Assembly (NCBI RefSeq): GCF_020520425.1
Contig: NC_079487.1
Span: forward strand, 60,302,719-60,366,718
Source of the DNA: Spinacia oleracea
Lineage: Eukaryota; Streptophyta; Magnoliopsida; Caryophyllales; Amaranthaceae
DNA: 64,000 nt
Direction of reading: 5' to 3'
This document shows, one piece after another, positions 25,145-37,567 of the stretch (positions are counted from its first letter, which is position 1; each line of letters begins with the position of its first letter). A model generated the notes under the pieces. The model did no database searches. It was not told the origin of the DNA and saw only the letters and a program-made list of their open reading frames with translations. The position numbers and the translations under genes were made by a program.

Positions 25145-26290
25145 TTAGACATAGAACGTGTTGTGTTGATCCAGGTTCGTCAAAGAACGGAACTCGGTCT
25201 CATCCACATCTATTAAGTCAACTGCTCCCCCGGAAAGGATTTTCTTGACAATGTATGCCCCGGCCCAGTTGGGTCTGAATTTTCCCCTTGGGTCCATGAC
25301 ACTCTTGCGAAGAGCTTTCGGGACAAGCTCGCCTTCTTTGATGTTTCGAGTTCTGACCCTTTTGTTGAAATGTCTGGCCACTCGGTGCTGATAGACTTGT
25401 ACATGGTGAGCGGCTAGAAGTCGGCGCTCATCGAGCATGACTATTTCGTCGTATCTTTATTGTACCCATGCAACTTCTGGGATTTTACTTTCGAGGACTA
25501 TCCTTAAAGAAGGCAGTTCCAGCTCAATAGGTTGTACCGCTTCCATTCCATAGACCAATGAAAATGGAGTTGCGCCAATTGAAGTGCGAATTGAAGTTCG
25601 ATACCCCATAATGCAAAGTGTACGTAGTTTCTGGGGCCAGTCTTTGTAATTGGTTGCCATCTTCATGATGATGGTCTTATTTTTGTTGGCTGCTTTGACT
25701 GCCCCATTTTTCTGTGGGCGATAAGGCGAAGAACGGTGATGTTGAATTTTGTACTCGGTGAATAGATCTTCACACTCGCCTTGGAAATAGGATCCCGACC
25801 CTGGTCACTTATGAACTCGTGAGGAACGACGTATCTGCATATGATGTTTTCTTGAATGAACTGGGCCACTTGCTTGTAACCGAATACTTTGAAAGATCTG
25901 GCTTCGACCCACTTAGTGAAATAATTGATTGCAACCAGTATAAACTCATGACCCCCTGTGCCTGTTGGAGTGACCTTGCCGATGACGTCGATACCCCAAG
26001 CTGAGAATGGCCATGGTGATGACTGTGAATATATAAAGGATGGAGGAATGTGCTTCAGGTTTGCACACTTTTGAAAAATAGGACACCTCTTGACAAAGAA
26101 GTAGCAGTCCCGCTCGAGGGTGGTCCAGTAATACCGAGCCCTAATGACTTTGAGAGCTAGCATCTTTCCATTCATGTGAGTGCCACAGACCCCCGGCATG
26201 TACGGTGTCCATGACCTTTTGCGCTTTGTGTTTGTCAACACATCGAAGATTGAGGCCGTCGGGAGACTTTCTATATAGGATGCCACCTTC
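25145..26290 (-). pseudogene. gypsy integrase (broken)
   Basis: Minus-strand pieces at 25663-26286, 25457-25666 and 25145-25438 give, in order: the zinc-binding region with RARYYWTTLERDCYFFVKRC and CPIFQKCANL; the core start PWPFSAWGIDVIGKVTPTG (first Asp); NYFTKWVEARSFKVF; and PHEFISDQGRD (second Asp). After a frame change comes GYRTSIRTSIGATPFSLVYG, then a C-terminal part with GKFRPNWAGAYIVKKILSGG. This is the classical gypsy integrase order. At least two frame breaks separate the pieces, so it is not functional. Confidence 0.85.
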
Positions 26291-26376
26291 TAGAGCAAAG
26301 TTTGTTGATTGAAGGCTCAAAGCCCTTTGATTCTTGCTTGAGAAATGTGGTGGATATTCGGAAGTTTGTAGGTACC

Positions 26377-27108
26377 TTAGAATGTCTGAAAACCAAGGTT
26401 CGTCTTCATCAGGCTCGACATCGTCATAGCATGGACATATGCTGCTTCTTGGCGGGTTTCAATTGTAAGTGGCATTTCAGCCATGCCATTTGGAATGTTG
26501 ATCATTGATGCTAGTTTTGCCATTGCATCGGCAAAATGATTCCCTTCTCTGGGTGGGTATGTGTAATGAAGCTCTTCCACTTGTTCGGATAGCTTTTCGA
26601 GATAGGACTGGTAAAGGGCCAGACTTTCACTTCTGACCTTCCATTTGCCGGAAATTTGGTTGATGATTAGGGAAGAGTCCCCGTACACTCGAAGTTTCTG
26701 GACACCCAATGCTATGGAGACTTCTATGCCCATAATGCATGCTTCATATTCGGCCGCATTGTTCGTAACATTGAATTGTAGTTTTGTTGAGAATGGAGTG
26801 TGAGTGCCGTCAGGAGCTATTAGGATTACCCCGACACTGCATCCGCATTGATTGGAGGCACCGTCAAAGTGCAACGACCAGCTATCGTCGCTTGTCATTA
26901 GAATTTTCTCCTCGAGTAGATCAAAATTCTCCTCTTCTGCCTCGATAGGATAGTCGGCTAGGAAATCAGACACCGATGAACCCTTGATATACTTTTGAGG
27001 AAGGTACTTCAGATCGAATTCAGCTAGCATAACCAACCATCGGGACAGCCATCCGTTGAGAGCCGGTTTTTCGAATAGGAACTTGAGAAGATCTGCTTTG
27101 CAAATTAC
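26377..27108 (-). pseudogene. gypsy second (archaeal-type) RNase H, cut by copia C
   Basis: The frame reads VMLAEFDLKYLPQKYIKGSS, the end of the first RNase H/linker, and then LHFDGASNQCGCSVGVILI with the catalytic Asp. It continues with NNAAEYEACIMGIEVSIALG (Glu), VYGDSSLIINQI (Asp) and EGNHFADAMAKLASMINIP (last Asp). An additional domain of this kind after the normal RNase H is typical of Tat elements. At 27108 the reading is interrupted by copia C and resumes at 37568, on the other side of the insertion. Confidence 0.87.
27104..27108. repeat. Target-site duplication of copia C (left)
   Basis: ATTAC lies directly before the TG of the 5' LTR and is repeated at 37563-37567 directly after the CA of the 3' LTR. 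Confidence 0.9.
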
Positions 27109-28511
27109 TGAAGGAAATAATGCCCTTGGTCCAAGTATGCATTCTATGATAAGTCTAATAAATGCGGTTCAGTATTAATTAACAAGTTAATAATTCAGTG
27201 AGATCAAGTGAGCTGAATGCCTAGCTAGAGGCCGCTTCAGTTCAAGTGGAATTAATGATATTAATCCACAGCTTACTCTTGACTGAACCCGTAGGGTCAC
27301 ACAAATAGTACGTAAACGGATCAAGTATTTAATAGCATTAAATACTCCATCTATGAATATTCGGAACCGACGGATCTTGGTTTCAGTGGGAGCTAAGATC
27401 GTCACAGGCAAGGAATGAATACTCCGGAAACGATGATATTGCCGGAAACGGAAATATGGATCGTATCGGAAATATAAATATTATCCAAGTCGTAGATGTT
27501 GCCGGAAACGGAAACATGGTACGTGTCGGAAAATATTATCGGAAATGGAAATATTGCCAGAATCGGAAATATTGCCGGAAACGGAAATATTGTCAGAATC
27601 GGAAATATTACCGGAATCGGAAAATAATTCCGGAAACGGAAATATTAAATATTTGTTCGAAACGGAAATTAATTCCGGAATCGGAAATATTAAATATTGT
27701 TCGTATCGGAAATGAATTCCGGAATCGGAAAATTTAATCGGAAGCGCATCGTACGAATAAGCATCGGACGAGGCCTGCCGGACGAGGCCCAGCACGAAGC
27801 CAGGCCATCGCCCAGCAAGCCAAGCGCGCCGCACAAACAGCCACGCCAGGCCCAGCAGGCTGCGCGCAGCGCGCAGCGCGCACAGCGCGCACAGCACGCG
27901 CAGCGCGCAGCGCGCGCGGGCGCTGAGTGGGCTGCTGCTCGCGCGCACGCATGGGGCCCATCGTGGCTGCCGTGCGTGTGTGTGCAAGTGTTTGTGTTCG
28001 TGAACGTTTCCTAAAACATGCAGAGTTCGGTTAATGATTAAATTCCTAATTCTATTTGATAAATTAATTAAATTAGAGTTCTTGTAGGATTCTAGGTTTA
28101 ATTAATTTGTATCTGAATAGGATTTCGATTCCCTTTCCATACCGCTATAAATATGAGGCTAGGGCTCACAATTTATATAACACAAGTTTCAAAGTATTCA
28201 AAGTGAGTTTTTGAGAGAAAAATTCAGTCACACATTTGCCTATAAAGTGCCGAAAATAATAGTACCTTAAGGGCGATTCTAGTTGGTCAATCTTAAGGCG
28301 GATCCGGACGTGCTGTGGACTATCTACGGAGGGACGACACTTGGAGTCCTAAAGACTTGTTCTTGTTCGGTTCGGGCGCAGCTAGGGAAGGCACGCAACA
28401 AAGAGTATGCATCTAATCTATGCTAAATGATTATGTGTAAATAATATGTTTTCCTGGGTTTATGGTTTTTCCGCATGATTTATGAATTGTCATATGTATC
28501 ATAACCTAACA
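27109..28511 (+). repeat. 5' LTR of copia C
   Basis: It carries a dense array of CGGAAATATT/CCGGAAACGGAAATAT units (27420-27745), then an alternating GCGCGCAGC tract (27840-27925), then a TATAAATA promoter box at 28146-28153 and the end ACCTAACA. Small ORFs across it are repeat products. Confidence 0.93.
28146..28153 (+). promoter_or_regulatory. TATA box of copia C 5' LTR
   Basis: TATAAATA in CCGCTATAAATATGAGG; the same box is in the 3' LTR at 37197-37204. Confidence 0.7.
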
Positions 28512-28512
28512 G

Positions 28513-28526
28513 TGGTATCACGAGCC
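28513..28526 (+). other. Primer binding site of copia C
   Basis: TGGTATCACGAGCC, identical to that of element A and of initiator tRNA-Met type, begins one base after the LTR end. Confidence 0.8.
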
Positions 28527-31300
28527 CCTTATTATTTTCATAATCTAAATTGCATGAACATGGTTAAATATTACAAATTTGCAAGAATTAAAAGGGGTGA
28601 TTAATTTTCGTAATTGTTAATTAATTGCAAATTGCGTTTATCTAATTATACGTACGCAGTTTTTCGGCAGTTTCTTCGTTACTCATCCGAATTGAGTGAT
28701 TTTTGTGTCAATTCCGCATGTAAAAGGCATTCTAAAATTTTGACAAAAATAGTATTTTTCTGCCGAACCCAGAATTCTCAAATTCGAAGCCTAACTATGA
28801 CTTTTCGAAGGTTTTAGTTTTTTGAATGCAAAATTTCGTAAATTTAAGATGTTAAATTAAATATTTGCGATTCTTGTTGATAAATCTTGAATTTTTGATT
28901 GACCTACTGCATATGTTTAACAAGTTTGAATGCCTAGTCTTGTTAATTATGCAATCTAATTATTAATTATGATTAATTTGTTGAAAATTAGAATAATTTA
29001 GAATTAATTTGATTTTCATAATTAATTGTAATTTAATTAGAAACCTATGATTAAAAACCACCATAAAAATTGTAAATTTACGATAAATTTTAAATTTTTA
29101 TGACCTAGACTTGAATCCATAACAATCGGAAATCAATTGGATAATAAATTTTCGATTTTTCGCCCTAAAATTATGAAATTAATATTATTTATTAATTTGT
29201 CATTAATTTTAAATATAAATTTTAAATTTTTATGCGATTCGTTCATATAACTTGCACGCACGAAGCAATGGACGCTTCGTGTTACCCTTAAGGGGTGTTG
29301 AATAATGCGGGCATGCGACGACGAGCAAGGGAGCTCGTCGCCCATGCGGCACGAATGCAATGAGCAAGGGCGTAGTGCACGAGCACAAGGCAGCAGCCCT
29401 GCCTTGTGTCGTGTGCCACGACCAATGGACGAATGGGCATGGGCGTAGGGCGAGCCAAGGCAGTCGCGTGTGGGCAGCAAGCGAGCTGCGCCACAACGCG
29501 CGCTGCCTCGCACAAGAGCGCGCAGCCTCGCGCGCAGCGAGCGCAAGCTCGCGTGCCACGAGCGCTGCGCCTAGCATTGCTCGCGCGCACAGCGAGCGAT
29601 GTCGCCCGCCCAGCGAGCGATGTCGCGCGCCCAGCGAGCGATGGCTCGCGCGCCCAGCGAGCGATGTCGCGCGCCCAGCGAGCGATGTCGCGCGCCCAGC
29701 GAGCGATGTCGCGCGCCCAGCGAGCGATGTCGCGCGCCCAGCGAGCGATGTCGCGCGCCCAGCGAGCGATGTCGCGCGCGCACTGCGAGCGATAGCCCGC
29801 GTGCGATGAGCGCTGGCGCGCGCAGCGAGCACCAATGCGTGCGGAGGCTTGCGATAGGGATGCAGCAGCTATGCGACGAGCGCATGGGCTGCGCGCGCAT
29901 GGCCAGCAATGGCTGTGTGCGTGCGGCCCATGGGCGTGCAACGCGTAGGGTGTTTGCGTTACGATTAGATCGTTTTGAATGTTTAATTTAAAAATTTCAG
30001 TTCACGTAATTTTAATTAATTTTAAAATTAATAATTTAAATTATTTTCTTGGATTTTAATTTTGAATATTATAATTATAATAAATGTTATTTATTCTAAT
30101 TATTTTACTAAAATTAAAATCATGAATTAATTTAAATGCGACTGAAATTAAATTAAACTTTTTGGATTCAATTATAAATTTATATGAGCTTTAAATTTTA
30201 ATTAAATTTGTATGTTTCCGGTTAGACTAGAAATACATTTTTATGTTTAAAATTGGTAAAGCATATGAATTTATTGGTTTAAGTGGGAGCGCTTTTTAGT
30301 CATAAACTCTTGATTAGGTCTACAAATCCTTAAGGTTAAAACAACTTGATTAGAATTAATAAGGACTGAATAATTGGTAGATTATTGGTGCCCTTGATTA
30401 ATTGCTGCAAATGTTTACGTGATACATAATGTGTTTTACTAACCAGCTATGTGGGCCATTCATGATAATGAATGGGTGAATGGTATATATTGTATATGTA
30501 CTGTTTTGCAGGTTATGAAGTGACTAGTATGGCCCAAATAGGATAGAAAATATGGTCTGCGTACCATTAATTTGAATGTAATTGGTCTAAAGTACCAAAG
30601 TTATTTTTCAATTCAAATATGGTATGCGAACCATCAAATAGTTGTAATTAGTTATAGCTTATCCTATTTGAAGAAAATGGTGCCTCCCACGGAGATTTTC
30701 AAGACGGACTTTGAAGTCAAAGCTTCAAGATGAAGTCGGGCCATACTAGATCACAAATATCTTATGCATGTTTTAAGTTATTTATTGCTTTAAATATGTC
30801 TTAAAATGCATGAGATCAAAAGCTTGATTATGTTGCATGATTAAGGATTTTAGTTCACTTAAAATCTAACCAACATAGTAAGAGCCTTAAGTTCCAAACT
30901 TAAAAATTGAGTTAAAAGGTGCCATGCCAAAATATACACTTGCTTGGATATCCTTTACATCAATCTAGTAATAGTTTTCGCTCAGCGAGGTGTTACTTAT
31001 TGGTCCTAAAGGGGCAAGGTACACAAATAATTGTGAGTACATGTTAGTTTTGGTGAAACTCAACGATATAAGTAAGGAGTCCTTTTATGTCGTGGCAAAA
31101 TCGATAGGTTTACCTAATAAGTTCTTAGACGTGCCTATCAACCAAGAGTAGTTTCTAGACTATTAGCAAAAGGCTTTTGCTTACCTAAAATGTTTTAGAA
31201 TTGAGTCGACAAACTGTGCTTAATTCTTCAATGGTTTTAGGGTCTTGGAATCATTTTATTCACACCTGCCGGAACACATAATTCGAATAAAATGCTAATA
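28527..31300 (+). other. Leader of copia C
   Basis: It is colinear with the leader of A (6564-9130). It is AT-rich flanks around a GC-rich block (about 29250-29960) that here contains a 21-bp tandem array. Overlapping 100-217 aa ORFs occur in most frames of the block with Arg/Ala repeats and are rejected as genes. Confidence 0.7.
29585..29790 (+). repeat. 21-bp GC-rich tandem array in copia C leader
   Basis: About eight to nine units of GCGCGCCCAGCGAGCGATGTC, mostly perfect, are each a multiple of three, so ORFs stay open in several frames (RAQRAMS on plus, ARHRSLG on minus). The equivalent GC blocks of A and B lack this array. Confidence 0.9.
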
Positions 31301-34300
31301 ACTTGTTTGAATTGCATGGTTGCTTTAATTTCAAGTTATTACTCATGATAAATGTTTAGACTTTGCATGCTTCAATGAATGTTTTAATTATTGTTTATAA
31401 TTAAATATCTTGCACTGCAATAAATCCTTTTAGAAAGGTAACAGTAAATTTCCTCGATTGGTAGTGAATCCAAGAACGATTCACGGAAAAGAGAGAAAGT
31501 GAGCAATTTAAAATGTACGTTTCTTATAGCGACTTTTATGGTTGTTTTCGAATATCAAAATCGAATGGCAAACCAATTGGTGCTTGTGAATTCAAAATAC
31601 ACTGTAGTTTTGAGATCATAAAGCATTGAGTTTAATACGCTCAGCTTTACCAATGGTTAACAACCTAATATCTTTTTCCATTTAATTCTCGAATGAGTCT
31701 AGTTCCTAGACATTCGAATAGATCGATGCTTAGAGAACTTTAGAAGCTTCTGGTAAGATCATCTAGTTGAAACAAAATATTCAACATAAATGGTAAAGAA
31801 CCTTGTTGGTGACATTGGACATGTCTAACAAAGTATAAAAGTCAACACTAAAGAATTCAATTCTTAAGACTATAAGAAAGGGTACAAGAAATAGGAAAAC
31901 GAGGAACAAATGAAAGGAATTTACGATTCCGTTTCTACCTATAAATTTATGTTTAAAGAGAAGTGACCTAGCAATCAAACTTCCTTGGTATCATATACCG
32001 CTTGAGGTTCTTACTTTGGTAATAACTCAAACAATGGAAGCTAGGATACACTAATGACCTACAAGTGGGAAATGAAGCATGGCAATGCTACATTAATTGT
32101 AGGGTCATCTAAGTTTGTTTTAAGTCCTTTCAAAGGCTGGAACTTAATGGCTATTTTGTTCCATAATCAGCATACCTAAATTTCTGCTTCAAACACAGAA
32201 AGACTCACATTCAAAGAAAAACAAAAACAATGTTTGTTTGTTTATTTGAATGAAATGGTCAATTACAGGTTGAGTCAATATGCTTGATTAAAACAAACAA
32301 CTCTTTAAAGAACTTTACTAGGTTCAAATCAACCCCTTGATTTGAGTTCCACAAATCTTTGGCATTGTTGCTTAGACCATATCAACAAGTTAACATTCAT
32401 AAGCTCTATTTTGATGGACTTCTGAAAGTTGATTGATTTCTAGATCATTTTAAGACAACTAGTCTTACTTGTTGAAAGTAACAAAAGATATGAACTATTG
32501 TTAGAACGCCTAGACAATGGAGTTCAAAGCTAAAGAAAGATTTTATGACTTTATTATTTCACATGGATTTGAGTGAATATAGGTTTATTTACTCAAATGT
32601 GATATAAGTTGAATCTGTTTGGCTAGTTCAAAGATTCAGAAGTATAAAATCCACTTGGTAAGAAATCATAAAGATCTAGGTTAGATCATGTTAATGATTA
32701 CTTGAAACCAAATATGATCATCAATGATTGTGTGTTGTAATTTCACAATCTAACTCCATAAGATATGGCATATCTTAGTTGGAATAATCGAAGTCAATTA
32801 GTACTTGATTCGATTAATGATGAATCATAAAGACTATTCCTATAATTTCTAAAACAAAATGCTCAACTACCACCAAACTAAACCAAATTCGTCAAAGCTA
32901 TTGAAAAGTAATTTCAGAATAACTTTTCATAAAATATATCTAGAGAGTTGCTAAACTCAGTGGGAGCTTAGTGTTTGTTATTCGACAAACTAAGGCCCAA
33001 GTATAGATATATGTTTCATTGTGATGAGACACAAGGGTATTGTTTCTACCACGAATTTTTGAGAACATAATGTTTGTTTGCTCGAAATAATGTCCTTTTG
33101 GAGATTCGTTTCCAAAATAACAAGTGGGAGAAAATAGACCTCGAAAGTCTTCGAGGCGAACAACAAACATAAACGGACATTCCGGAGGCTTTTCGAAGTG
33201 CTTCAGAAAATCCGAACTTATTCTTTAAGGACTTTAAAAGTGGCTTTAAAGAATAGACATCTCTTAGAAGACTTTACAAGTGCTTCAAGGAGAACAGAAT
33301 ATTCAAAGGACTTTCAAGTGGCTATTGATATTCTGTTGTTTGATGTTCTATACCCAAGTAGGCATAGAGTTCAAGTCACTGGAACTATGAGATTCTTCTA
33401 TTAGATAGTGAAGAAACATGGAGTTCAGGTCACTGAAACTATGCAATTCTTATATTAGATAGTAAAAGAAACCTACAACTTGCAGTCAAACTAAAAGAAG
33501 TGACTTGTAAGAAAGCTATGACGAAACCCAGATTCCCTAAAATGGTTAGAGGCCATATATAGACTATATGTTTAATTGGTTAAAGGCCATAAAACATACT
33601 CAATGTTTTGATGACAAAATTGAAATTTTGTTGATTTGCAAGAATAGTTTCACACCTATTGGTTGCAAGTTTGTTTTAAGGATAAAAACCATCAAACATG
33701 GAATTGTGTTCACACACAAAGCTAGATTAGTTGCTAAAGGTTACAAGAAAATTCATGGCATGGATTGTGTTGAAACCTCATGCATAATCATAATGCTCAA
33801 GTCTATAAATCAAGCAATGATTGCATATTGTACATATGGCAATTGGATGACAAAACAATTCCTCAATAAAATGTTGGAATAAACTATGTGCATGGTATGT
33901 CATAGGATTTGTGGATCCAAATAAATGCTTGAAAAGGAAAGCTAGCTTATAAAATCTAAGTACAGATTTAAGCAAGCAATTGGGAATTGGAATTGTATTT
34001 TAGTGAAGCTAATAAGTATTTTAGTTTCATAAAATATACATGATTCTTATAGATATATAAGAAGTTTAGTGGGAGTACGTAAAACTTAATTGGTCCTATG
34101 TGTATCACACACATATCTCTCTATTGTGAAATAACATTCAAATGCTAATGACTTAGATTTGAAATTATTCATCAATGATGGACCATGGCGAAACTTAGTA
34201 CATACTGGGTATTAAGATCTATTTACAAAGATCTTATGATATTGTTTTGGATTAAGTAATGGCATTTACTAAATCAAACACGAAAGACTCCATTGGAGAT

Positions 34301-35340
34301 ATTCGACCCATATGAATAAATCTAAGTAAAGGATGTTTGAACTATGTATAAGCATTTACTAAGTTAAACATCAAAGAATCTAAGTAAGATTCTTAAACCT
34401 ATATTATATGTCAAAGAATTTAGCTGGATTTAGTATCTACTGAAACTAGATGAGCTAAAGTTACATGAATAGAATTCAATTGGGAATTATTCTGCAAAAG
34501 AATTTATCATGTATGATATAATATGAGGATCGCCAAAAACGTATCGTATGACTTTAGCCATGACGAACATATACCAATCTCTATTGATCTAAGTAAAGAT
34601 CAACTAGATTGAGATCAAGAATACTTATGGTACTTGAAAAGGTACATAGGAATAGTTCTTGATTCAAGGAAATAAAGATATGCTAAATATTAATGCTACA
34701 CGCATAAACACTGGCAAAGGATCAAGCAAGACCCTTTGGAGTTAACCATTGATAAGGACGAGCAATAGAGCATCGTGTTTTGAAAATGGCAACATGGGTT
34801 GGAGACCATGAGTTGTTGCGTGGGAAATTAAAATATTAATTTCTATGTTCTAAGATACAGCTGGAAAGTCTTCCACATATCTGTGAACTGCTTGGATAAG
34901 TAAATCCAAACAAAGCATCACTAGCAACCTAAACAGTTGAAGTAAAAGTACTTATTGCCTAAGAAGCAATAAAACAGAGTTGTTTATATTAATGAGTTCT
35001 TCATTGAACTTGGGTGGATCACATGTCTGCTAACTTGATGGCTCTTCATTGTAAAATGCGTAGAACCACCATCGAAGTAAGAAAGACTAGATCACATAAT
35101 AAACAAACTCGAAAAGATCTTATCATCATATCTCGAAGAACATTCGATGAAAAGGATATTAAGATTGGCAAAGCATGATAACTAAACCTATGCAACAAGT
35201 GAGAAGCAACACTCACGTTGTAGCACTGGAAATCAAGCATAGCTTTGAATTCCATGAATTGTTTTAGAAGATCGGTTTGAGGCCCATGGTTATAAAACAT
35301 TGGGGTTGAACATTTATCATATATGAAATGTATTTTCATA
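31300..35340 (+). pseudogene. Decayed gag-pol of copia C
   Basis: Pieces match A: 32050-32110 resembles the protease part at 10215-10280, 33110-33180 resembles the integrase tail at 11335-11400, and 33568-33882 resembles the reverse transcriptase (HKARLVAKGYKKIHGMD, with the downstream MDVKTAFLNG site ruined). The recurrent CAAAAATGAGTCC-type 3' flank joins A again at about 35355. Stops occur every few dozen codons and no domain is complete. The first part matches the inverted copy B (1065-2640) better than it matches A, marking a distinct decayed subfamily. Confidence 0.75.
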
Positions 35341-36117
35341 TTCCATTTAATCTTGGTTTAGTATTAAATGATGAGTCCCTTCAAATTTGACGATATATTC
35401 AAGATAGACTGTCAGGACCAGTCCTGTGACTAAGAAATGTCTATCAAGTGAACTTGAATGTCAAAGGTTGAAAATGGTCCCTAATCGGAGTTTTCTATAA
35501 AATTGGACGCATAGAAAACGTTAGACGATTAGAATGCAAGATGACTAGTAGTTCTGTTTCTTGAACTATGTGGACATGGCAATGTCATAATCATTTGCAT
35601 AGATACTTACTTTGGGAAGACTAGTATCGGACAAGACCTATGAAACTTTACTGTAAGAGATGAAAGTCTGTCATAAGTAAATTTCATTAAATTATTAGAC
35701 ACTAAATCCTCAATACCTGAGTGATTTGAAGATTACTTGTTTGAGAACTGGTTGCTTTGACGTTGACCAACCGTCGCACCGTAAAAGGAGGCTATAAAGG
35801 CAACGCTCAGGTAATCACCTATCAAACGAAGTCTAATCTCAAGATCGCAAGATTGGGATTGTCCTCCCATAAATCGGGATGAGATGCTTAAAAGTTGTAC
35901 AAGGCCACTCGGAGAGCTAGAAACTGTGAAATGCATGGCCGTGCTCGGATGAATCATAGGCTATGATTATCTGTTTATTTGATCAGTTGAACTCTGAAAC
36001 CGAGGAACACCTCTGGACATAATAAGGATGACAACTCTTACCTTATGTTCAAGAGCAAGCATCGAGCGACAAAGGAATTAGGAAATGCACACTTGTCCCT
36101 AAGGACAAGTGGGAGAC
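35341..36117 (+). other. copia C 3' untranslated region and polypurine tract
   Basis: It aligns with 13310-14066 of A almost base for base. It ends in AAGGACAAGTGGGAGAC directly before the 3' LTR. Confidence 0.75.
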
Positions 36118-37562
36118 TGAAGGAAATAATGCCCTTGGTCCAAGTATGCATTCTATGATAAGTCTAATAAATGCGGTTCAGTATTAATTAACAAGTTAAT
36201 AATTCAGTGAGATCAAGTGAGCTGAATGCCTAGCTAGAGGCCGCTTCAGTTCAAGTGGAATTAATGATATTAATCCACAGCTTACTCTTGACTGAACCCG
36301 TAGGGTCACACAAATAGTACGTAAACGGATCAAGTATTTAATAGCATTAAATACTCCATCTATGAATATTCGGAACCGACGGATCTTGGTTTCAGTGGGA
36401 GCTAAGATCGTCACAGGCAAGGAATGAATACTCCGGAAACGATGATATTGCCGGAAACGGAAATATGGATCGTATCGGAAATATAAATATTATCCAAGTC
36501 GTAGATGTTGCCGGAAACGGAAACATGGTACGTGTCGGAAAATATTATCGGAAATGGAAATATTGCCAGAATCGGAAATATTGCCGGAAACGGAAATATT
36601 GTCAGAATCGGAAATATTACCGGAATCGGAAAATAATTCCGGAAACGGAAATATTAAATATTTGTTCGAAACGGAAATTAATTCCGGAATCGGAAATATT
36701 AAATATTGTTCGTATCGGAAATGAATTCCGGAATCGGAAAATTTAATCGGAAGCGCATCGTACGAATAAGCATCGGACGAGGCCTGCCGGACGAGGCCCA
36801 GCACGAAGCCAGGCCATCGCCCAGCAAGCCAAGCGCGCCGCACAAACAGCCACGCCAGGCCCAGCGCAAGGCCAGGCCCAGCAGGCTGCGCGCAGCGCGC
36901 AGCGCGCACAGCGCGCACAGCGCGCAGCGCGCACAGCGCGCACAGCACGCGCAGCGCGCAGCGCGCGCGGGCGCTGAGTGGGCTGCTGCTCGCGTGCACG
37001 CATGGGGCCCATCGTGGCTGCCGTGTGTGTGTGTGCAAGTGTTTGTGTTCGTGCACGTTTCCTAAAACATGCAGAGTTCGGTTAATGATTAAATTCCTAA
37101 TTCTATTTGATAAATTAATTAAATTAGAGTTCTTGTAGGATTCTAGGTTTAATTAATTTGTATCTGAATAGGATTTCGATTCCCTTTCCATACCGCTATA
37201 AATATGAGGCTAGGGCTCACAATTTATATAACACAAGTTTCAAAGTATTCAAAGTGAGTTTTTGAGAGAAAAATTCAGTCACACATTTGCCTATAAAGTG
37301 CCGAAAATAATAGTACCTTAAGGGCGATTCTAGTTGGTCAATCTTAAGGCGGATCCGGACGTGCTGTGGACTATCTACGGAGGGACGACACTTGGAGTCC
37401 TAAAGACTTGTTCTTGTTCGGTTCGGGCGCAGCTAGGGAAGGCACGCAACAAAGAGTATGCATCTAATCTATGCTAAATGATTATGTGTAAATAATATGT
37501 TTTCCTGGGTTTATGGTTTTTCCGCATGATTTATGAATTGTCATATGTATCATAACCTAACA
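36118..37562 (+). repeat. 3' LTR of copia C
   Basis: It matches 27109-28511 with a 42-bp longer GC tract (about 36860-36960) and few substitutions, for example at about 36994, 37026 and 37054. Confidence 0.93.
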
Positions 37563-37567
37563 ATTAC

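Larger units (their letters stand above)
27109..37562 (+). mobile_element. Young but coding-defective Ty1/copia element (C), nested in gypsy pol
   Basis: It has LTRs of 1403 and 1445 bp, TG...CA ends and the family primer site and purine tract. A perfect 5-bp target duplication ATTAC flanks it (27104-27108 and 37563-37567). The LTRs differ by one 42-bp length change in the GC tract and only a few substitutions, so insertion was recent. The 31.3-35.3 kb interior is recognisable as pol only through scattered matches and is riddled with stops, as in the related inverted copy B. Movement must have used enzymes from other copies. Confidence 0.92.

Noticed and set aside
27456..28014. ORFs of 93-168 aa in the copia LTRs (also at 5563, 14418 and 36465)
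   Set aside because: They come from the CGGAAATAT repeat field and the GC tract of the LTR and recur only because the LTR recurs.
29230..29991. Long Arg/Ala-rich ORFs (112-217 aa) on both strands
   Set aside because: They arise from the 21-bp GC repeat, whose length is a multiple of three. Several frames are open at once, with no start context or domain.
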